In this document: piece by piece, positions 1 through 9,001 of the stretch
Position numbering within the stretch: the first letter of the stretch is position 1
Layout: each line of letters begins with the position of its first letter
DNA from: Deltaproteobacteria bacterium
GTDB lineage: Bacteria > Desulfobacterota > Syntrophia > Syntrophales > Fen-1087
Reading direction: 5' to 3'
NCBI GenBank assembly: GCA_026388595.1
Contig: JAPLJM010000211.1
Span: 1-20,611, forward strand
Length of the DNA stretch: 20,611 bases
The notes under the pieces: model-generated
Seen by the model: the letters and a program-made list of their open reading frames with translations, nothing else
What the model was told of the DNA's origin: nothing
Databases searched by the model: none
Translations under genes and position numbers: made by a program

Positions 1-1440
1 TGTTATGATTCAAGGAAATGTCAGCAAGGCAGTCTTTTTGTGGCGGTTCCCGGGTTGCTGACAGACGGACACGCCTACATTCCCGAGGCAATCCGAAATG
101 GCGCCCGTGTGATTGTCCATGAGCAATCACCGCCTGCAACATCGGATGCGCGTTGGATTCAGGTCGCTGACAGCCGCCGCGTTCTTGGAATGCTGGGACG
201 GAATTTCTATCGGCATCCGTCATCCCAGATTCGCCTGGTAGGGGTCATCGGGACCAACGGCAAAACAACAGTGACCTATCTGCTTGAATCCATCCTGACG
301 GCGGCAGGCTTCAGTGTCGGCGTCTTGGGGACGGTGAACTATCGGTTCAAACAAAAGATTATGGCGGCGCCCCATACCACCCCGGAATCTCTTGAGATGC
401 AGAGCATTCTTCGGGACATGGTGGACGACGGCGTCAGCCATGTCGTTGCGGAGGTTTCCTCTCACTCCCTGGACTTGCGCCGCGTGGACGACTGTGATTT
501 TGATCTGGGTGTCTTTACAAATTTCTCCCAGGACCATCTGGACTACCATAAGACCATGGAAAATTACTTTGCAGCGAAAAAACGATTCTTCAGCGAGGTG
601 CTTCCTGCGAGTCAGAAAAACACTTCCTGCCGGATGGTGGTCAACGGGGATGATCCGTGGGGCCAGCAGTTATTACAGGGCGTCCGCCTGCCGCATCTGA
701 GCTTCGGCATCGATAACCCCTGCGACCTTTTGGCTCGGGACATTCACCTGAGCCTTCAGGGAACCCAGGCGGACTTCATCTCGGCAGGGGGGCAGTTTGA
801 AATCGCCTCGCCCCTGATCGGGAGATTCAATCTCTATAATATTCTGGCAGCCGCGGCGGCAGCCCTGGCGCTGGGTATTGGCCCGGAAATGATTCAGGCG
901 GGAATCAAACATTTCGGTCAGGTGCCGGGGCGGATGGAAAAGGTCAGCGGTCCGAATCAGCCGGCTGTCTTTGTGGACTATGCCCATACGGATGATGCCC
1001 TCCGGCGCGTCCTGCAGAATTTAAAGGCTTTTAAACAGGGTCGTTTAATCACCCTTTTCGGCTGCGGGGGGGACCGGGATCGCGGGAAAAGGCCCCTGAT
1101 GGCCCAAGCCGCCGCCGAACTTAGTGATCTGGTGATCATCACCTCGGATAATCCGCGCACGGAGGACCCTTTGGAAATCATCCGTCAGATTGAAGCGGGG
1201 CTCACCGGCGGGGTCATGAGGAAGATCCTCCCAGCGGCGCTGGCAGCAGGGGATTGCAACCGGTGTTATGCCGTTATTCCGGACCGGGGTGCGGCAATCG
1301 AGGCGGCCATCGCCTATGCCGGTCCATCCGATCTCGTGGTGATCGCCGGAAAAGGGCATGAGGATTATCAGGTTCTGGGCAGCCAGCGGGTTTCTTTCGA
1401 TGACCGGTGCCATGCCAGAGCGGCCTTGGCAAAAAGATGA
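1..1440 (+). CDS. murE: UDP-N-acetylmuramoyl-tripeptide synthetase MurE, 5'-truncated
   Basis: Cytoplasmic Mur ligase that adds the third stem-peptide residue, most likely meso-diaminopimelate, to UDP-MurNAc-L-Ala-D-Glu using ATP. The reading frame is open from base 1: translation from there gives YDSRKCQQGSLFVAVPG, the conserved MurE N-terminal domain, so the GTG at 40 is internal and the true start lies outside the window. In the visible 479-residue fragment the P-loop GTNGKTT is at about 84-90, the carbamylated-lysine region FAAKKRFF near 190, GCGGDRDRGKRP near 354-365, and DNPRTEDP at 383-390. DNPR is the meso-DAP recognition motif of the family, which points to a Gram-negative type wall. 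The terminal KGHEDYQ motif is present. The stop overlaps the murF start as ATGA. The family assignment is secure; only the length is incomplete. Confidence 0.97.
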   Translation, partial: CYDSRKCQQGSLFVAVPGLLTDGHAYIPEAIRNGARVIVHEQSPPATSDARWIQVADSRRVLGMLGRNFYRHPSSQIRLVGVIGTNGKTTVTYLLESILTAAGFSVGVLGTVNYRFKQKIMAAPHTTPESLEMQSILRDMVDDGVSHVVAEVSSHSLDLRRVDDCDFDLGVFTNFSQDHLDYHKTMENYFAAKKRFFSEVLPASQKNTSCRMVVNGDDPWGQQLLQGVRLPHLSFGIDNPCDLLARDIHLSLQGTQADFISAGGQFEIASPLIGRFNLYNILAAAAAALALGIGPEMIQAGIKHFGQVPGRMEKVSGPNQPAVFVDYAHTDDALRRVLQNLKAFKQGRLITLFGCGGDRDRGKRPLMAQAAAELSDLVIITSDNPRTEDPLEIIRQIEAGLTGGVMRKILPAALAAGDCNRCYAVIPDRGAAIEAAIAYAGPSDLVVIAGKGHEDYQVLGSQRVSFDDRCHARAALAKR

Positions 1441-2891
1441 CAACAGAGGCGCCCTTGAGAAAAAATACATCGGCCGTCATGACCATCAGCGAGGTATTGA
1501 GCGCCACCGGGGGCAGCCTGATTCGGGGAGGATCCGAAAAGATCTTTCACGGCGTATCCATCGACTCCAGAAAGATGCAGGAGGGGGCCCTTTTCATCTG
1601 TCTGAAGGGTGAGAATTTTGACGGCCATCACTTCCTGGCCGCGGCGGGAGCGGCGGGAGCGGCGGGCTTTGTCATTCAGAATGATCCCGGGAGGGGCCTG
1701 TCCGGTGTGCCGGAAAAGGGATCTGTCATCCTGGTGGAAGATACCCTGAAAGCCCTGGGTGGGATCGCCCGCTTCTGGCGAAAAAAGCTGGATGTACCGG
1801 TGATTGCGATTACGGGCAGCTCCGGTAAGACCACAACCAAGGAAATGGTGGCCGGGATCCTGGATACTAAAAACAACGTGCTGAAAACAGAAGGAAATTT
1901 AAATAATCGGATTGGCTTGCCCTTGACCCTTTTGGGACTTACCGGTCAGCATGATGTCGCCGTTGTGGAGATGGGCACCAACATGCCTGGTGAAATCGCG
2001 TGTTTGACCCGCATCGCCGCACCCGACATCGGGCTGATTACCAACATTGGCGCGGCCCATCTGGAAAAATTGAAGTCCCTGGCCAACATTCGGGAGGAAA
2101 AAGGGGCGCTCTTTCAGAACATGGTTCAGACCGGGATTGCCGTGATCAACGTCGATGACAAGGCCCTTGACCTTCTGGGCCGCCGGTGGCAGGGGAAGCA
2201 GATCACTTTCGGATGGAAGCATGGGGCGGATGTATCGGCCCATGATATCCGGAAAACGAGTGCCCTGGGAATCGCATTTCGGCTGAGAAGCGGGCAGGAG
2301 ACCCGGCAGATCCAAATGCAGGTGAACGGCGAGCATAATCTTTACAATGCCCTGGGGGCGGCAGCGGCGGCCCTGGCTTTCGGGGCCGATCTGGACAGCA
2401 TCTGTCAAGGTCTGGAATCTATTCGCGCCGTTTCCGGACGTTTTGAAATCAAGGCTTTGCAAAACGGCGCCCATGTCATTAACGACACCTATAACGCCAA
2501 TCCCCTTTCCGTGCGTGAAGCCCTGAAAACCCTGAAGGCATTGCGCGGCAGCGGCGACAGTGCAGTCATTCTGGGGGATATGATGGAGCTGGGGAATAAA
2601 GCCGGCCAGTGGCATCGGAAAATGGGGCGTGCGATTGCCGAAACCGGGGTCAAATCCCTGTTCCTCATGGGAGATTATGGGTGTGACACAGCGGCCGGCG
2701 CCAGGGAAAAAGGAATGGCAGCGGCCCGGATCCTCTTTTGTGAAACGCCTGAACAAGTCCAGGATCATCTTCAGTCACTGCTGAAACCGGGAGACTGGGT
2801 CCTCGTCAAAGGATCCAGAAAAATGAAAATGGAGCGCATTGTCCAGATGATGACCGAATCGTTTGGGTTGCAGGAGCGGGCAGCAGTATGA
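1437..2891 (+). CDS. murF: UDP-N-acetylmuramoyl-tripeptide-D-alanyl-D-alanine ligase MurF
   Basis: Cytoplasmic ATP-dependent ligase that adds D-Ala-D-Ala and completes the UDP-MurNAc-pentapeptide. With the start at 1437 the protein has 484 residues, a little longer than the usual 450-470. The N-terminal substrate domain shows GVSIDSRKMQEGALFICLKG, the P-loop GSSGKTT is at about 127-133, and GNLNNRIGLPLTLL and NDTYNANPLS follow in family order. I chose the ATG at 1437 because it overlaps the murE stop as ATGA. A longer frame reaches back to 1407 and a shorter one would begin at the ATG at 1479 (MTISEVL); no start has a strong Shine-Dalgarno. A 9-bp tandem repeat encodes an Ala-Ala-Gly run in the N-terminal domain. 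The stop overlaps mraY by ATGA. Confidence 0.96.
   Translation: MTTEAPLRKNTSAVMTISEVLSATGGSLIRGGSEKIFHGVSIDSRKMQEGALFICLKGENFDGHHFLAAAGAAGAAGFVIQNDPGRGLSGVPEKGSVILVEDTLKALGGIARFWRKKLDVPVIAITGSSGKTTTKEMVAGILDTKNNVLKTEGNLNNRIGLPLTLLGLTGQHDVAVVEMGTNMPGEIACLTRIAAPDIGLITNIGAAHLEKLKSLANIREEKGALFQNMVQTGIAVINVDDKALDLLGRRWQGKQITFGWKHGADVSAHDIRKTSALGIAFRLRSGQETRQIQMQVNGEHNLYNALGAAAAALAFGADLDSICQGLESIRAVSGRFEIKALQNGAHVINDTYNANPLSVREALKTLKALRGSGDSAVILGDMMELGNKAGQWHRKMGRAIAETGVKSLFLMGDYGCDTAAGAREKGMAAARILFCETPEQVQDHLQSLLKPGDWVLVKGSRKMKMERIVQMMTESFGLQERAAV
1641..1666 (+). repeat. 9-bp tandem repeat inside murF (nearly 3 copies)
   Basis: Two exact copies of GCGGCGGGA followed by GCGGCGGG. It encodes an Ala-Ala-Gly repeat in the N-terminal domain of MurF. 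Copy-number changes would keep the frame and add or remove three residues. Confidence 0.8.
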
Positions 2892-3967
2892 TTTATCATC
2901 TCTTATATCCGTTACATACAACCTTCTCTTCTTTTAATGTCTTTCGGTATATTACCTTCCGGGCGATCTATGCGGCCATTACGGCTCTGGTGATCTGCTT
3001 TGTTCTGGGGCCGTGGATGATCCGGAAACTCCAGTCCCTGAAAATCGGTCAGCCGATCCGGGAGGATGGGCCTGATTCCCATATGTCCAAAGAGGGAACC
3101 CCGACCATGGGGGGGCTTTTAATCATCTTTGCCACGGTCATTTCCACGTTTCTCTGGTCCAACCTGACGATTAATTATGTCTGGATGATCATGATGGTCA
3201 CCATTGGCTTCGGCCTGATCGGGTTTATGGACGATTATCGGAAGCTGGCCCACAAAAACAGCAAAGGGGTTTCGGGAAAAGTCAGGCTGACCCTGGAAAT
3301 CATCATTGCCCTTTTTGTCAGTGTCATCCTGTATAACAAGGCCGGTTTCGGCGCCAATATCACCATCCCCTTTTTTAAGACCGTCCTGCCTAACCTGGGC
3401 TGGGGTTATGTGCTGCTTTCAACCTTTATCATCGTCGGAGCCGCCAATGCCGTGAATCTGACCGATGGGCTTGACGGCTTGGCCATCGGCCCGGCCATCA
3501 CCTGCTTCATGACCTATCTGTTGTTTGCCTATTTTGCCGGAAATATTAAGATATCCGGCTATCTGCAGATTCCCTATGTTGCCGGAACGGGGGAACTGGC
3601 CATTTTCTGCGGCGCCATGATCGGCGCCGGGATCGGGTTTCTCTGGTATAACACCTATCCCGCACAGATTTTCATGGGCGATGTAGGATCTCTTCCTCTC
3701 GGGGCTGCTCTGGGCACCCTGGCCGTAATGACCAAGCAGGAGATCCTCCTGGCCATTGTGGGCGGCATCTTCGTCATCGAAACCTTTTCGGTTATTTTTC
3801 AGGTGGGTTGGTTTAAAATCTCTCATGGAAAGCGGATTTTCCGTATGGCGCCGATTCATCATCATTTTGAACTCAAGGGATGGCCGGAACCGAAGATCAT
3901 TGTTCGCTTCTGGATCGTCTCGATTTTATTGGCCCTTGTAGCCATCAGCACACTGAAATTGAGGTAG
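2888..3967 (+). CDS. mraY: Phospho-N-acetylmuramoyl-pentapeptide-transferase MraY
   Basis: Integral membrane enzyme that transfers phospho-MurNAc-pentapeptide to undecaprenyl phosphate to make lipid I. The 359 residues match the usual length of about 360, and roughly ten hydrophobic segments are visible. Family motifs in order are the DDYRK Asp pair at 115-116, NAVNLTDGLDGLA at 187-199, FMGDVGS at 262-268, and the HHHFE motif at 324-328 that marks MraY rather than WecA-type enzymes. The start overlaps the murF stop as ATGA, with GGAG a little upstream. The gene lies between the ligases that make its substrate and murD, as in most dcw clusters. Confidence 0.97.
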   Translation: MIYHLLYPLHTTFSSFNVFRYITFRAIYAAITALVICFVLGPWMIRKLQSLKIGQPIREDGPDSHMSKEGTPTMGGLLIIFATVISTFLWSNLTINYVWMIMMVTIGFGLIGFMDDYRKLAHKNSKGVSGKVRLTLEIIIALFVSVILYNKAGFGANITIPFFKTVLPNLGWGYVLLSTFIIVGAANAVNLTDGLDGLAIGPAITCFMTYLLFAYFAGNIKISGYLQIPYVAGTGELAIFCGAMIGAGIGFLWYNTYPAQIFMGDVGSLPLGAALGTLAVMTKQEILLAIVGGIFVIETFSVIFQVGWFKISHGKRIFRMAPIHHHFELKGWPEPKIIVRFWIVSILLALVAISTLKLR

Positions 3968-3974
3968 TCGGGGG

Positions 3975-5327
3975 ATGATGGATCTGTCTGGACAGCACAT
4001 TTTGGTGATCGGGCTGGGGAAAACCGGAACGGCAACGGCAAGGTTTCTTTCCCGGCAGGGCGCCATTGTGATGGTCACAGATGAAAAGGCCCCCGACCAG
4101 TTGAAGGGGACCCTGGACCAGATGCAGCAGGAGGGTGTGAACTTCCGGTTCCGTCCCTTTGCACCGGATATTTTGTCGGATGTGGACATGGTTGTCCCCT
4201 CCCCTGGCGTCGCTCCCTCCAACCGGATGCTGACGGAGGCCATGCACAGAAACAAGCCGGTTTTGAGCGAACTGGAACTGGCCTGCCGGTTTTTAAAACC
4301 GCCGATGATTGCCATTACCGGAACCAATGGTAAAACGACCACGACGACCCTGATCGGGGAAATCCTGGCAACATCAGGGAAAAGCGTATTTGTAGGCGGG
4401 AACATCGGCACGCCGCTGATCGGTTATGTCGACGGGCCTCAGCGGGACGACTACGTGGTCGTTGAAGTCAGCAGTTTCCAGTTGCAGTGGACCTGTGATT
4501 TCCGGCCGGATGTTGCCATCCTCTTGAATATCACCTGTGACCACGTGGACTATCACGGGACATTTGCCGACTATCGCCGTGCAAAGGAGCGGATTTTTAA
4601 AAACCAGACGGGACAGGACCTGGCCGTCCTCAATGCGGATGAAGAATATACGGAGGTGTTATCACAGGGACTGGCTGCAAAGATCGCCTGCTTCAGCTCT
4701 TCCCGGCGGCTCTCCCGTGGAATCTTTCTGGATGGTGCGCAAATCGTCTACCGCTCACCTGCGGGCGAGACCGAGATGTACCCCCTGGACATGGTGAAGA
4801 TTCCCGGTGCCCACAATATCGAAAATGTCATGGCTGCGGTGCTGGCGGCCAGATGGGCGGGATGCCGGCGTGAAACGATCATTCAGGCAGTGGGTGATTT
4901 CCGGGGCATCGTGCATCGGATCGAATATGCGGGTGAAAAGGGTGGGGTTGCCTTCTATGACGATTCCAAGGCGACCAATGTGGGGGCAGTCCTGCGCGCC
5001 CTGGAGACCTTTTCCCGGCCTGTTGTGCTCCTGATGGGAGGACGGGACAAAGAGGGTGATTTTGAGGTTCTATCCGCCATGATTGAAAAGAGGGTCAAAA
5101 CCCTGATTTTATTCGGTGAAGCAAAGGAGAGAATCAAAGCGCTGCTCGGCGGCGTGGTGAAAACCAAACAGGCGGCTACCTTGCGGGAGGCCATGCCGCT
5201 GGCGTGGTGCTCCGCCGTGGCCGGGGACGTGGTGCTGCTGGCGCCGGGTTGTGCCAGCTTCGATGAATTTAAAGATTATAAAGAACGGGGAGATATCTTC
5301 AAAAAATGGGTTGGAAGCCTTTCCTGA
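3975..5327 (+). CDS. murD: UDP-N-acetylmuramoyl-L-alanine-D-glutamate ligase MurD
   Basis: Cytoplasmic ligase that adds D-glutamate to UDP-MurNAc-L-Ala. It has 450 residues, the usual length. The N-terminal Rossmann-like domain begins with VIGLGKTGTATARFL, the P-loop GTNGKTT is at about 116-122, YDDSKATNVGAV and MGGRDKEGDF follow in the C-terminal half, and the end carries APGCASFDEFKDYKERGD, characteristic of MurD. Two adjacent ATG codons (3975 and 3978) could start it; GAGG nine bases before the first favours 3975. It lies 7 bp after mraY. The stop overlaps the likely ftsW start in TGATG, consistent with coupled translation. Confidence 0.97.
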   Translation: MMDLSGQHILVIGLGKTGTATARFLSRQGAIVMVTDEKAPDQLKGTLDQMQQEGVNFRFRPFAPDILSDVDMVVPSPGVAPSNRMLTEAMHRNKPVLSELELACRFLKPPMIAITGTNGKTTTTTLIGEILATSGKSVFVGGNIGTPLIGYVDGPQRDDYVVVEVSSFQLQWTCDFRPDVAILLNITCDHVDYHGTFADYRRAKERIFKNQTGQDLAVLNADEEYTEVLSQGLAAKIACFSSSRRLSRGIFLDGAQIVYRSPAGETEMYPLDMVKIPGAHNIENVMAAVLAARWAGCRRETIIQAVGDFRGIVHRIEYAGEKGGVAFYDDSKATNVGAVLRALETFSRPVVLLMGGRDKEGDFEVLSAMIEKRVKTLILFGEAKERIKALLGGVVKTKQAATLREAMPLAWCSAVAGDVVLLAPGCASFDEFKDYKERGDIFKKWVGSLS

Positions 5328-6436
5328 TGGAAAATACCGCTGCCGAGGTAGAAAGACCGGACATCATTATCCTGGTGATCACGCTGATCCTGGTCACCGT
5401 CGGCACGGCCATGATTTATAGTTCCAGTTCCATCTTGGCCATGGAAAAGTTTAAGGATGCGCAGTATTTTCTCAAGAAGCAGATCTTTTTTGTCTTTATC
5501 GGAATGGGCGCTATGGTGCTGCTCACAAAGCTGGATTATCACCGTTTGAAAAAGTGTGCCTATCCCGGCATCGTCCTTTCCGTGATCCTGCTGCTGCTGA
5601 TTTTTATTCCCTATGTGGGGATTCGGGCAGGCGGCGCCCGGCGCTGGCTGAACCTTGGCTTATTTTCCTTCCAGGTGACGGAAATGGTCAAGATCTGCAT
5701 CATCCTTTTCCTGGCCCATTTTCTCGCCCGGAAAGTTAATTATTTGAAGAGCTTCTCCCGGGGCATCCTGGTGCCGCTGGTGGTTACCTTTATTATCATC
5801 GGCCTGGTTGCCCTGGAACCGGACTTCGGTACGGCCGTTATTATCGCCATGATCCTGATGCTGATGCTTTTCCTGGCCGGATGCAGAATGAGGCATTTGG
5901 CCGGATTGACGGCCCTGCTTATTCCGGCAGCGATCTGGATGGTTATGTTCAAGAGCTACCGGATTGACCGGCTCAAGGTTTTTCTGAATCCATGGAATGA
6001 CCCCGGCAACAAGGGCTTTCAGATCATTCAATCGCTGTTGTCCTTCGGGTCCGGCGGCACCTTTGGCGTGGGGATCGGTGACGGCATGCAGAAGCTCTTT
6101 TATCTGCCCGAACCCCACACGGATTTCATCCTGTCAGTCATCGCCGAAGAGAGCGGCTTTGTCGGGGTGGTGCTGGTCATCTTCCTGTTTGCGGTTCTTA
6201 TTGTACGGGGGTTCATGGTCGCCTTCCGGGCACCGGATCTCTTCGGAACCCTGCTGGCTGCCGGCCTCACCATGGTGCTGGCCATGGGGGCCTTCATCAA
6301 TATTGCCGGAGTGATGGGGCTGATCCCCCTGAAAGGATTGACCCTGCCATTTCTCAGTTATGGGGGGACATCGCTGATCATGAGCCTGGTGGCTGTGGGG
6401 ATCCTGTTGAATATCTCATCCCATGAGCGTGCCTAG
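5327..6436 (+). CDS. ftsW: SEDS peptidoglycan glycosyltransferase FtsW
   Basis: Polytopic membrane glycan polymerase of the SEDS family, which works with a class B penicillin-binding protein in septal wall synthesis. With the ATG at 5327 it has 369 residues. A longer frame from the ATG at 5306 would add seven residues. I prefer 5327 because it overlaps the murD stop as TGATG and has TTGGAAG upstream. About ten hydrophobic segments are seen. The conserved loop GDGMQKLFYLPEPHTDF ends with Asp266, the position expected for the catalytic Asp of SEDS enzymes, followed by IAEESGFVG. FtsW and RodA are similar in sequence; the location between murD and murG decides for FtsW. A 44-bp gap precedes murG, the largest inside the mur block. 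Confidence 0.95.
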   Translation: MENTAAEVERPDIIILVITLILVTVGTAMIYSSSSILAMEKFKDAQYFLKKQIFFVFIGMGAMVLLTKLDYHRLKKCAYPGIVLSVILLLLIFIPYVGIRAGGARRWLNLGLFSFQVTEMVKICIILFLAHFLARKVNYLKSFSRGILVPLVVTFIIIGLVALEPDFGTAVIIAMILMLMLFLAGCRMRHLAGLTALLIPAAIWMVMFKSYRIDRLKVFLNPWNDPGNKGFQIIQSLLSFGSGGTFGVGIGDGMQKLFYLPEPHTDFILSVIAEESGFVGVVLVIFLFAVLIVRGFMVAFRAPDLFGTLLAAGLTMVLAMGAFINIAGVMGLIPLKGLTLPFLSYGGTSLIMSLVAVGILLNISSHERA

Positions 6437-6480
6437 GGTCTGTGACAGATCCTAAAGAAAAGGAAGGTCGGTAAAAGGTT

Positions 6481-7587
6481 GTGAAGGTGATCATCGCAGG
6501 CGGAGGAACGGGGGGCCATCTTTTTCCCGGGATTGCCATTGCGGAGGAATTTTTGCAGCGTAACCGGAATGACCAAATTCTTTTTGTAGGGACGAATAGA
6601 GGCATTGAAAAGAAAGTTCTGGGGGATTTGGGTTTTTTGTTGCAAACCATAGACATTGAGGGCATCAAGGGAAAAAAATGGAGGAAATCCATGGCCGCCC
6701 TGTTGCGCATCCCGCGGAGCTTGATTCAATCCTTCCGGATTATCCGCCGGTTTTCCCCGGCCCTGGTTATCGGGGTCGGCGGCTACGCCTCGGGTCCCGT
6801 GGTCCTGACTGCCCGTCTGCTGGGCATCCCGACGGCCATTGCCGAACAGAACGCTTTGCCGGGTTTGACCAACCGGATCCTGGGAAGGATGGTCAACAGG
6901 ATCTTTGTCAGCTTCGCACAGACCGAACAGTACTTTCGGGCTGATAAAGTCGTGGTGTCGGGAAATCCGATCCGGCAGCGGTTTTTTGCGGAAATGAAAC
7001 GTCCGGAGAGGCAGAATCGTCCGTTTACAATACTCGTCTTCGGGGGAAGCCAGGGGGCCCATGCCATCAACCGGGCTGTGTTGGAGGCCCTGGATGACAT
7101 GGAACCGCTGAGGGACCATTTACAAATCATCCATCAGACAGGAAGCAAAGACCGGGACGCAGTGGCCAAAGCCTATGAGGCAAAGGGTGTGACCGCGGAG
7201 GTGCTGCCTTTCATCATGGATATGGCGGCAGCCTATCAAAGGGCCGATCTGTTGATCTGCCGCGCAGGCGCCACCTCCATTGCCGAAATCACGGCCGCCG
7301 GGAAAGCGGCCATTCTGATACCCTTTCCCTTCGCCGTGGAGGATCATCAGACCAAGAATGCAGAGGTGCTGGTGCAGGCAGGCGCAGCAGAAATGATTCC
7401 TGAAAAAGAGCTGACCGGCGCTCGGTTGGCCGCAGCCATCAAGCGGTATTACGAAAGCCCGGCGTGTATCCGGGAAATGGAATCCCGGTCCGCCGGTCTG
7501 GGGAATGTTCGGGCCGCGGCAGACATTATCGATGCCTGCCTCGCCCTGGTCCAGCAGGGAACGAAAATGGGTGAAGCGCATGGATAA
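6481..7587 (+). CDS. murG: UDP-GlcNAc:lipid I N-acetylglucosaminyltransferase MurG
   Basis: Peripheral membrane GT28 enzyme on the inner face of the cytoplasmic membrane that turns lipid I into lipid II. The 368 residues are about the usual length. The N-terminal GGGTGGH is at 7-13, followed by VGGYASGPVVL, AEQNALPGLTNRIL, GNPIRQRF, FGGSQGAHAIN, and the donor-binding stretch ICRAGATSIAEI and PFPFAVEDHQTKNA in the C-terminal domain. The listed start is a GTG. A second GTG at 6487 has AAAGGT seven bases upstream and would trim two residues, so the exact start is uncertain. The end overlaps murC by 8 bases. Confidence 0.97.
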   Translation: MKVIIAGGGTGGHLFPGIAIAEEFLQRNRNDQILFVGTNRGIEKKVLGDLGFLLQTIDIEGIKGKKWRKSMAALLRIPRSLIQSFRIIRRFSPALVIGVGGYASGPVVLTARLLGIPTAIAEQNALPGLTNRILGRMVNRIFVSFAQTEQYFRADKVVVSGNPIRQRFFAEMKRPERQNRPFTILVFGGSQGAHAINRAVLEALDDMEPLRDHLQIIHQTGSKDRDAVAKAYEAKGVTAEVLPFIMDMAAAYQRADLLICRAGATSIAEITAAGKAAILIPFPFAVEDHQTKNAEVLVQAGAAEMIPEKELTGARLAAAIKRYYESPACIREMESRSAGLGNVRAAADIIDACLALVQQGTKMGEAHG

Positions 7588-9001
7588 AACAAAACGAATC
7601 GACACGATGCAACGGAAAATCAGAAAAATCCATTTCGTCGGGATCGGCGGCATCGGGATGAGCGGCATAGCCGAAGTCCTGCTCAACCTGGGCTATGTCA
7701 TCACCGGGTCCGATCTCAACCCTTCCGACATCACGCAGCGTCTTGCCTCCCTCGGCGCGGGGATTTTTCAGGGGCACCAGGCGTCCCATGTGGGTGACGC
7801 CGATGTGGTGGTGACGTCCACGGCGGTGAGGACGGACAACCCCGAGGTGCTGGAAGCCCATGAGAGAAACATTCCCGTCATCCCCCGTGCGGAAATGCTG
7901 GCCGAACTGCTGAAGATGAAATTTTCCGTTGCCGTTTCCGGCAGCCATGGAAAAACAACCACAACGTCCATGGTGTCTACGGTTCTGGCCCATGGCGGGT
8001 TCGATCCCACCATGGTCATCGGCGGGAAGCTGGCCAGCATCGGGAGTAATGCCAAAATCGGTGATGGAGAGGTCATTGTGGCCGAGGCGGATGAAAGCGA
8101 CGGTTCTTTTCTAAAGTTAAGTCCCTGTCTGGCACTGATCACCAATATTGACAGGGAGCATCTCGATTACTACCGGGATATTGAAGATATCAAAGCGGCT
8201 TTTTTGAAATTCGCGAATATTGTTCCTTTTTACGGGGCCACCATTCTCTGCCTTGATGACCCGCATGTACAGGCGATTCTGCCGGGCATCAAGCGAAGGA
8301 CCATCACCTATGGCCTGACGTCGCCGGCAGATTATCAGGCCAAAGACGTTGTCCTGGAGGGTCCGACCTCTGTCTTCTCGGTTTACGCCAGGGGAGAGCG
8401 GCTGGGCGAGGTGACCTTGAATGTCCCGGGGCGGTTCAATGTGGCCAATGCCCTGGCAACCATTGCTGCTGCTCGGGAACTGGACATGCCCTTTGACGCC
8501 ATCCGGGAAGGACTGCTGAAATATGTGGGTGTGGGCCGACGGCTGGAGGTCAAGGGAAAGGTCAAAGGGGTAACGGTGGTCGATGATTACGGGCATCATC
8601 CGACGGAAATTCGTGAAACCCTGGCAGCGGCCAGACAGGTCTGGAAGGGAAGAATCATTGTGGTATTCCAGCCGCATCGCTATACACGGACGCAAAAACT
8701 TTTTCCGGAATTCCTGACGGCCTTTCCGAGCGCGGATCACCTGATTATTACCGATATCTATCCAGCCAGTGAGAAGGCGATTGAGGGTGTGAATGCGGCC
8801 AGCCTGACTGAGGGGATCCGGCAGAGCGGGCATCCGGATGTCCGCTATCTTGCATCGTTCAATGGGATCGCGGATCATCTGCTGGCTATCGCCAAGCCCT
8901 CCGATGTGATCATTACCCAGGGGGCCGGTAGCGTCTGGAAGGTGGGAGAGGAATTTCTGCAGCGTATGGCAGGGGACGGACAGGAGGAGCCTGGACGATA
9001 A
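7580..9001 (+). CDS. murC: UDP-N-acetylmuramate-L-alanine ligase MurC
   Basis: First Mur ligase; adds L-Ala to UDP-MurNAc in the cytoplasm. The ATG at 7580 gives 473 residues, close to the family's 455-490. The frame extends back to 7505, but that would lie deep inside murG and adds a non-conserved tail, so I reject it. An ATG at 7607 (MQRKIRKIHF) is the other possibility. Motifs are HFVGIGGIGMSGIAEVL at about 18-33, the P-loop GSHGKTT at 121-127, EADESDGSF, DYGHHPTEI and FQPHRYTRT, all in MurC order. The GSHGKTT form of the P-loop and the DYGHHPTE motif separate it from MurD, MurE and MurF. The stop and the murB start share one base (TAATG). Confidence 0.96.
   Translation: MDKTKRIDTMQRKIRKIHFVGIGGIGMSGIAEVLLNLGYVITGSDLNPSDITQRLASLGAGIFQGHQASHVGDADVVVTSTAVRTDNPEVLEAHERNIPVIPRAEMLAELLKMKFSVAVSGSHGKTTTTSMVSTVLAHGGFDPTMVIGGKLASIGSNAKIGDGEVIVAEADESDGSFLKLSPCLALITNIDREHLDYYRDIEDIKAAFLKFANIVPFYGATILCLDDPHVQAILPGIKRRTITYGLTSPADYQAKDVVLEGPTSVFSVYARGERLGEVTLNVPGRFNVANALATIAAARELDMPFDAIREGLLKYVGVGRRLEVKGKVKGVTVVDDYGHHPTEIRETLAAARQVWKGRIIVVFQPHRYTRTQKLFPEFLTAFPSADHLIITDIYPASEKAIEGVNAASLTEGIRQSGHPDVRYLASFNGIADHLLAIAKPSDVIITQGAGSVWKVGEEFLQRMAGDGQEEPGR

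Noticed and set aside
6437..6480. TCTGTGACAGA inverted repeat between ftsW and murG as an operator or terminator
   Set aside because: It is only a 5-base repeat around one base, with no T run and no promoter-like boxes nearby.
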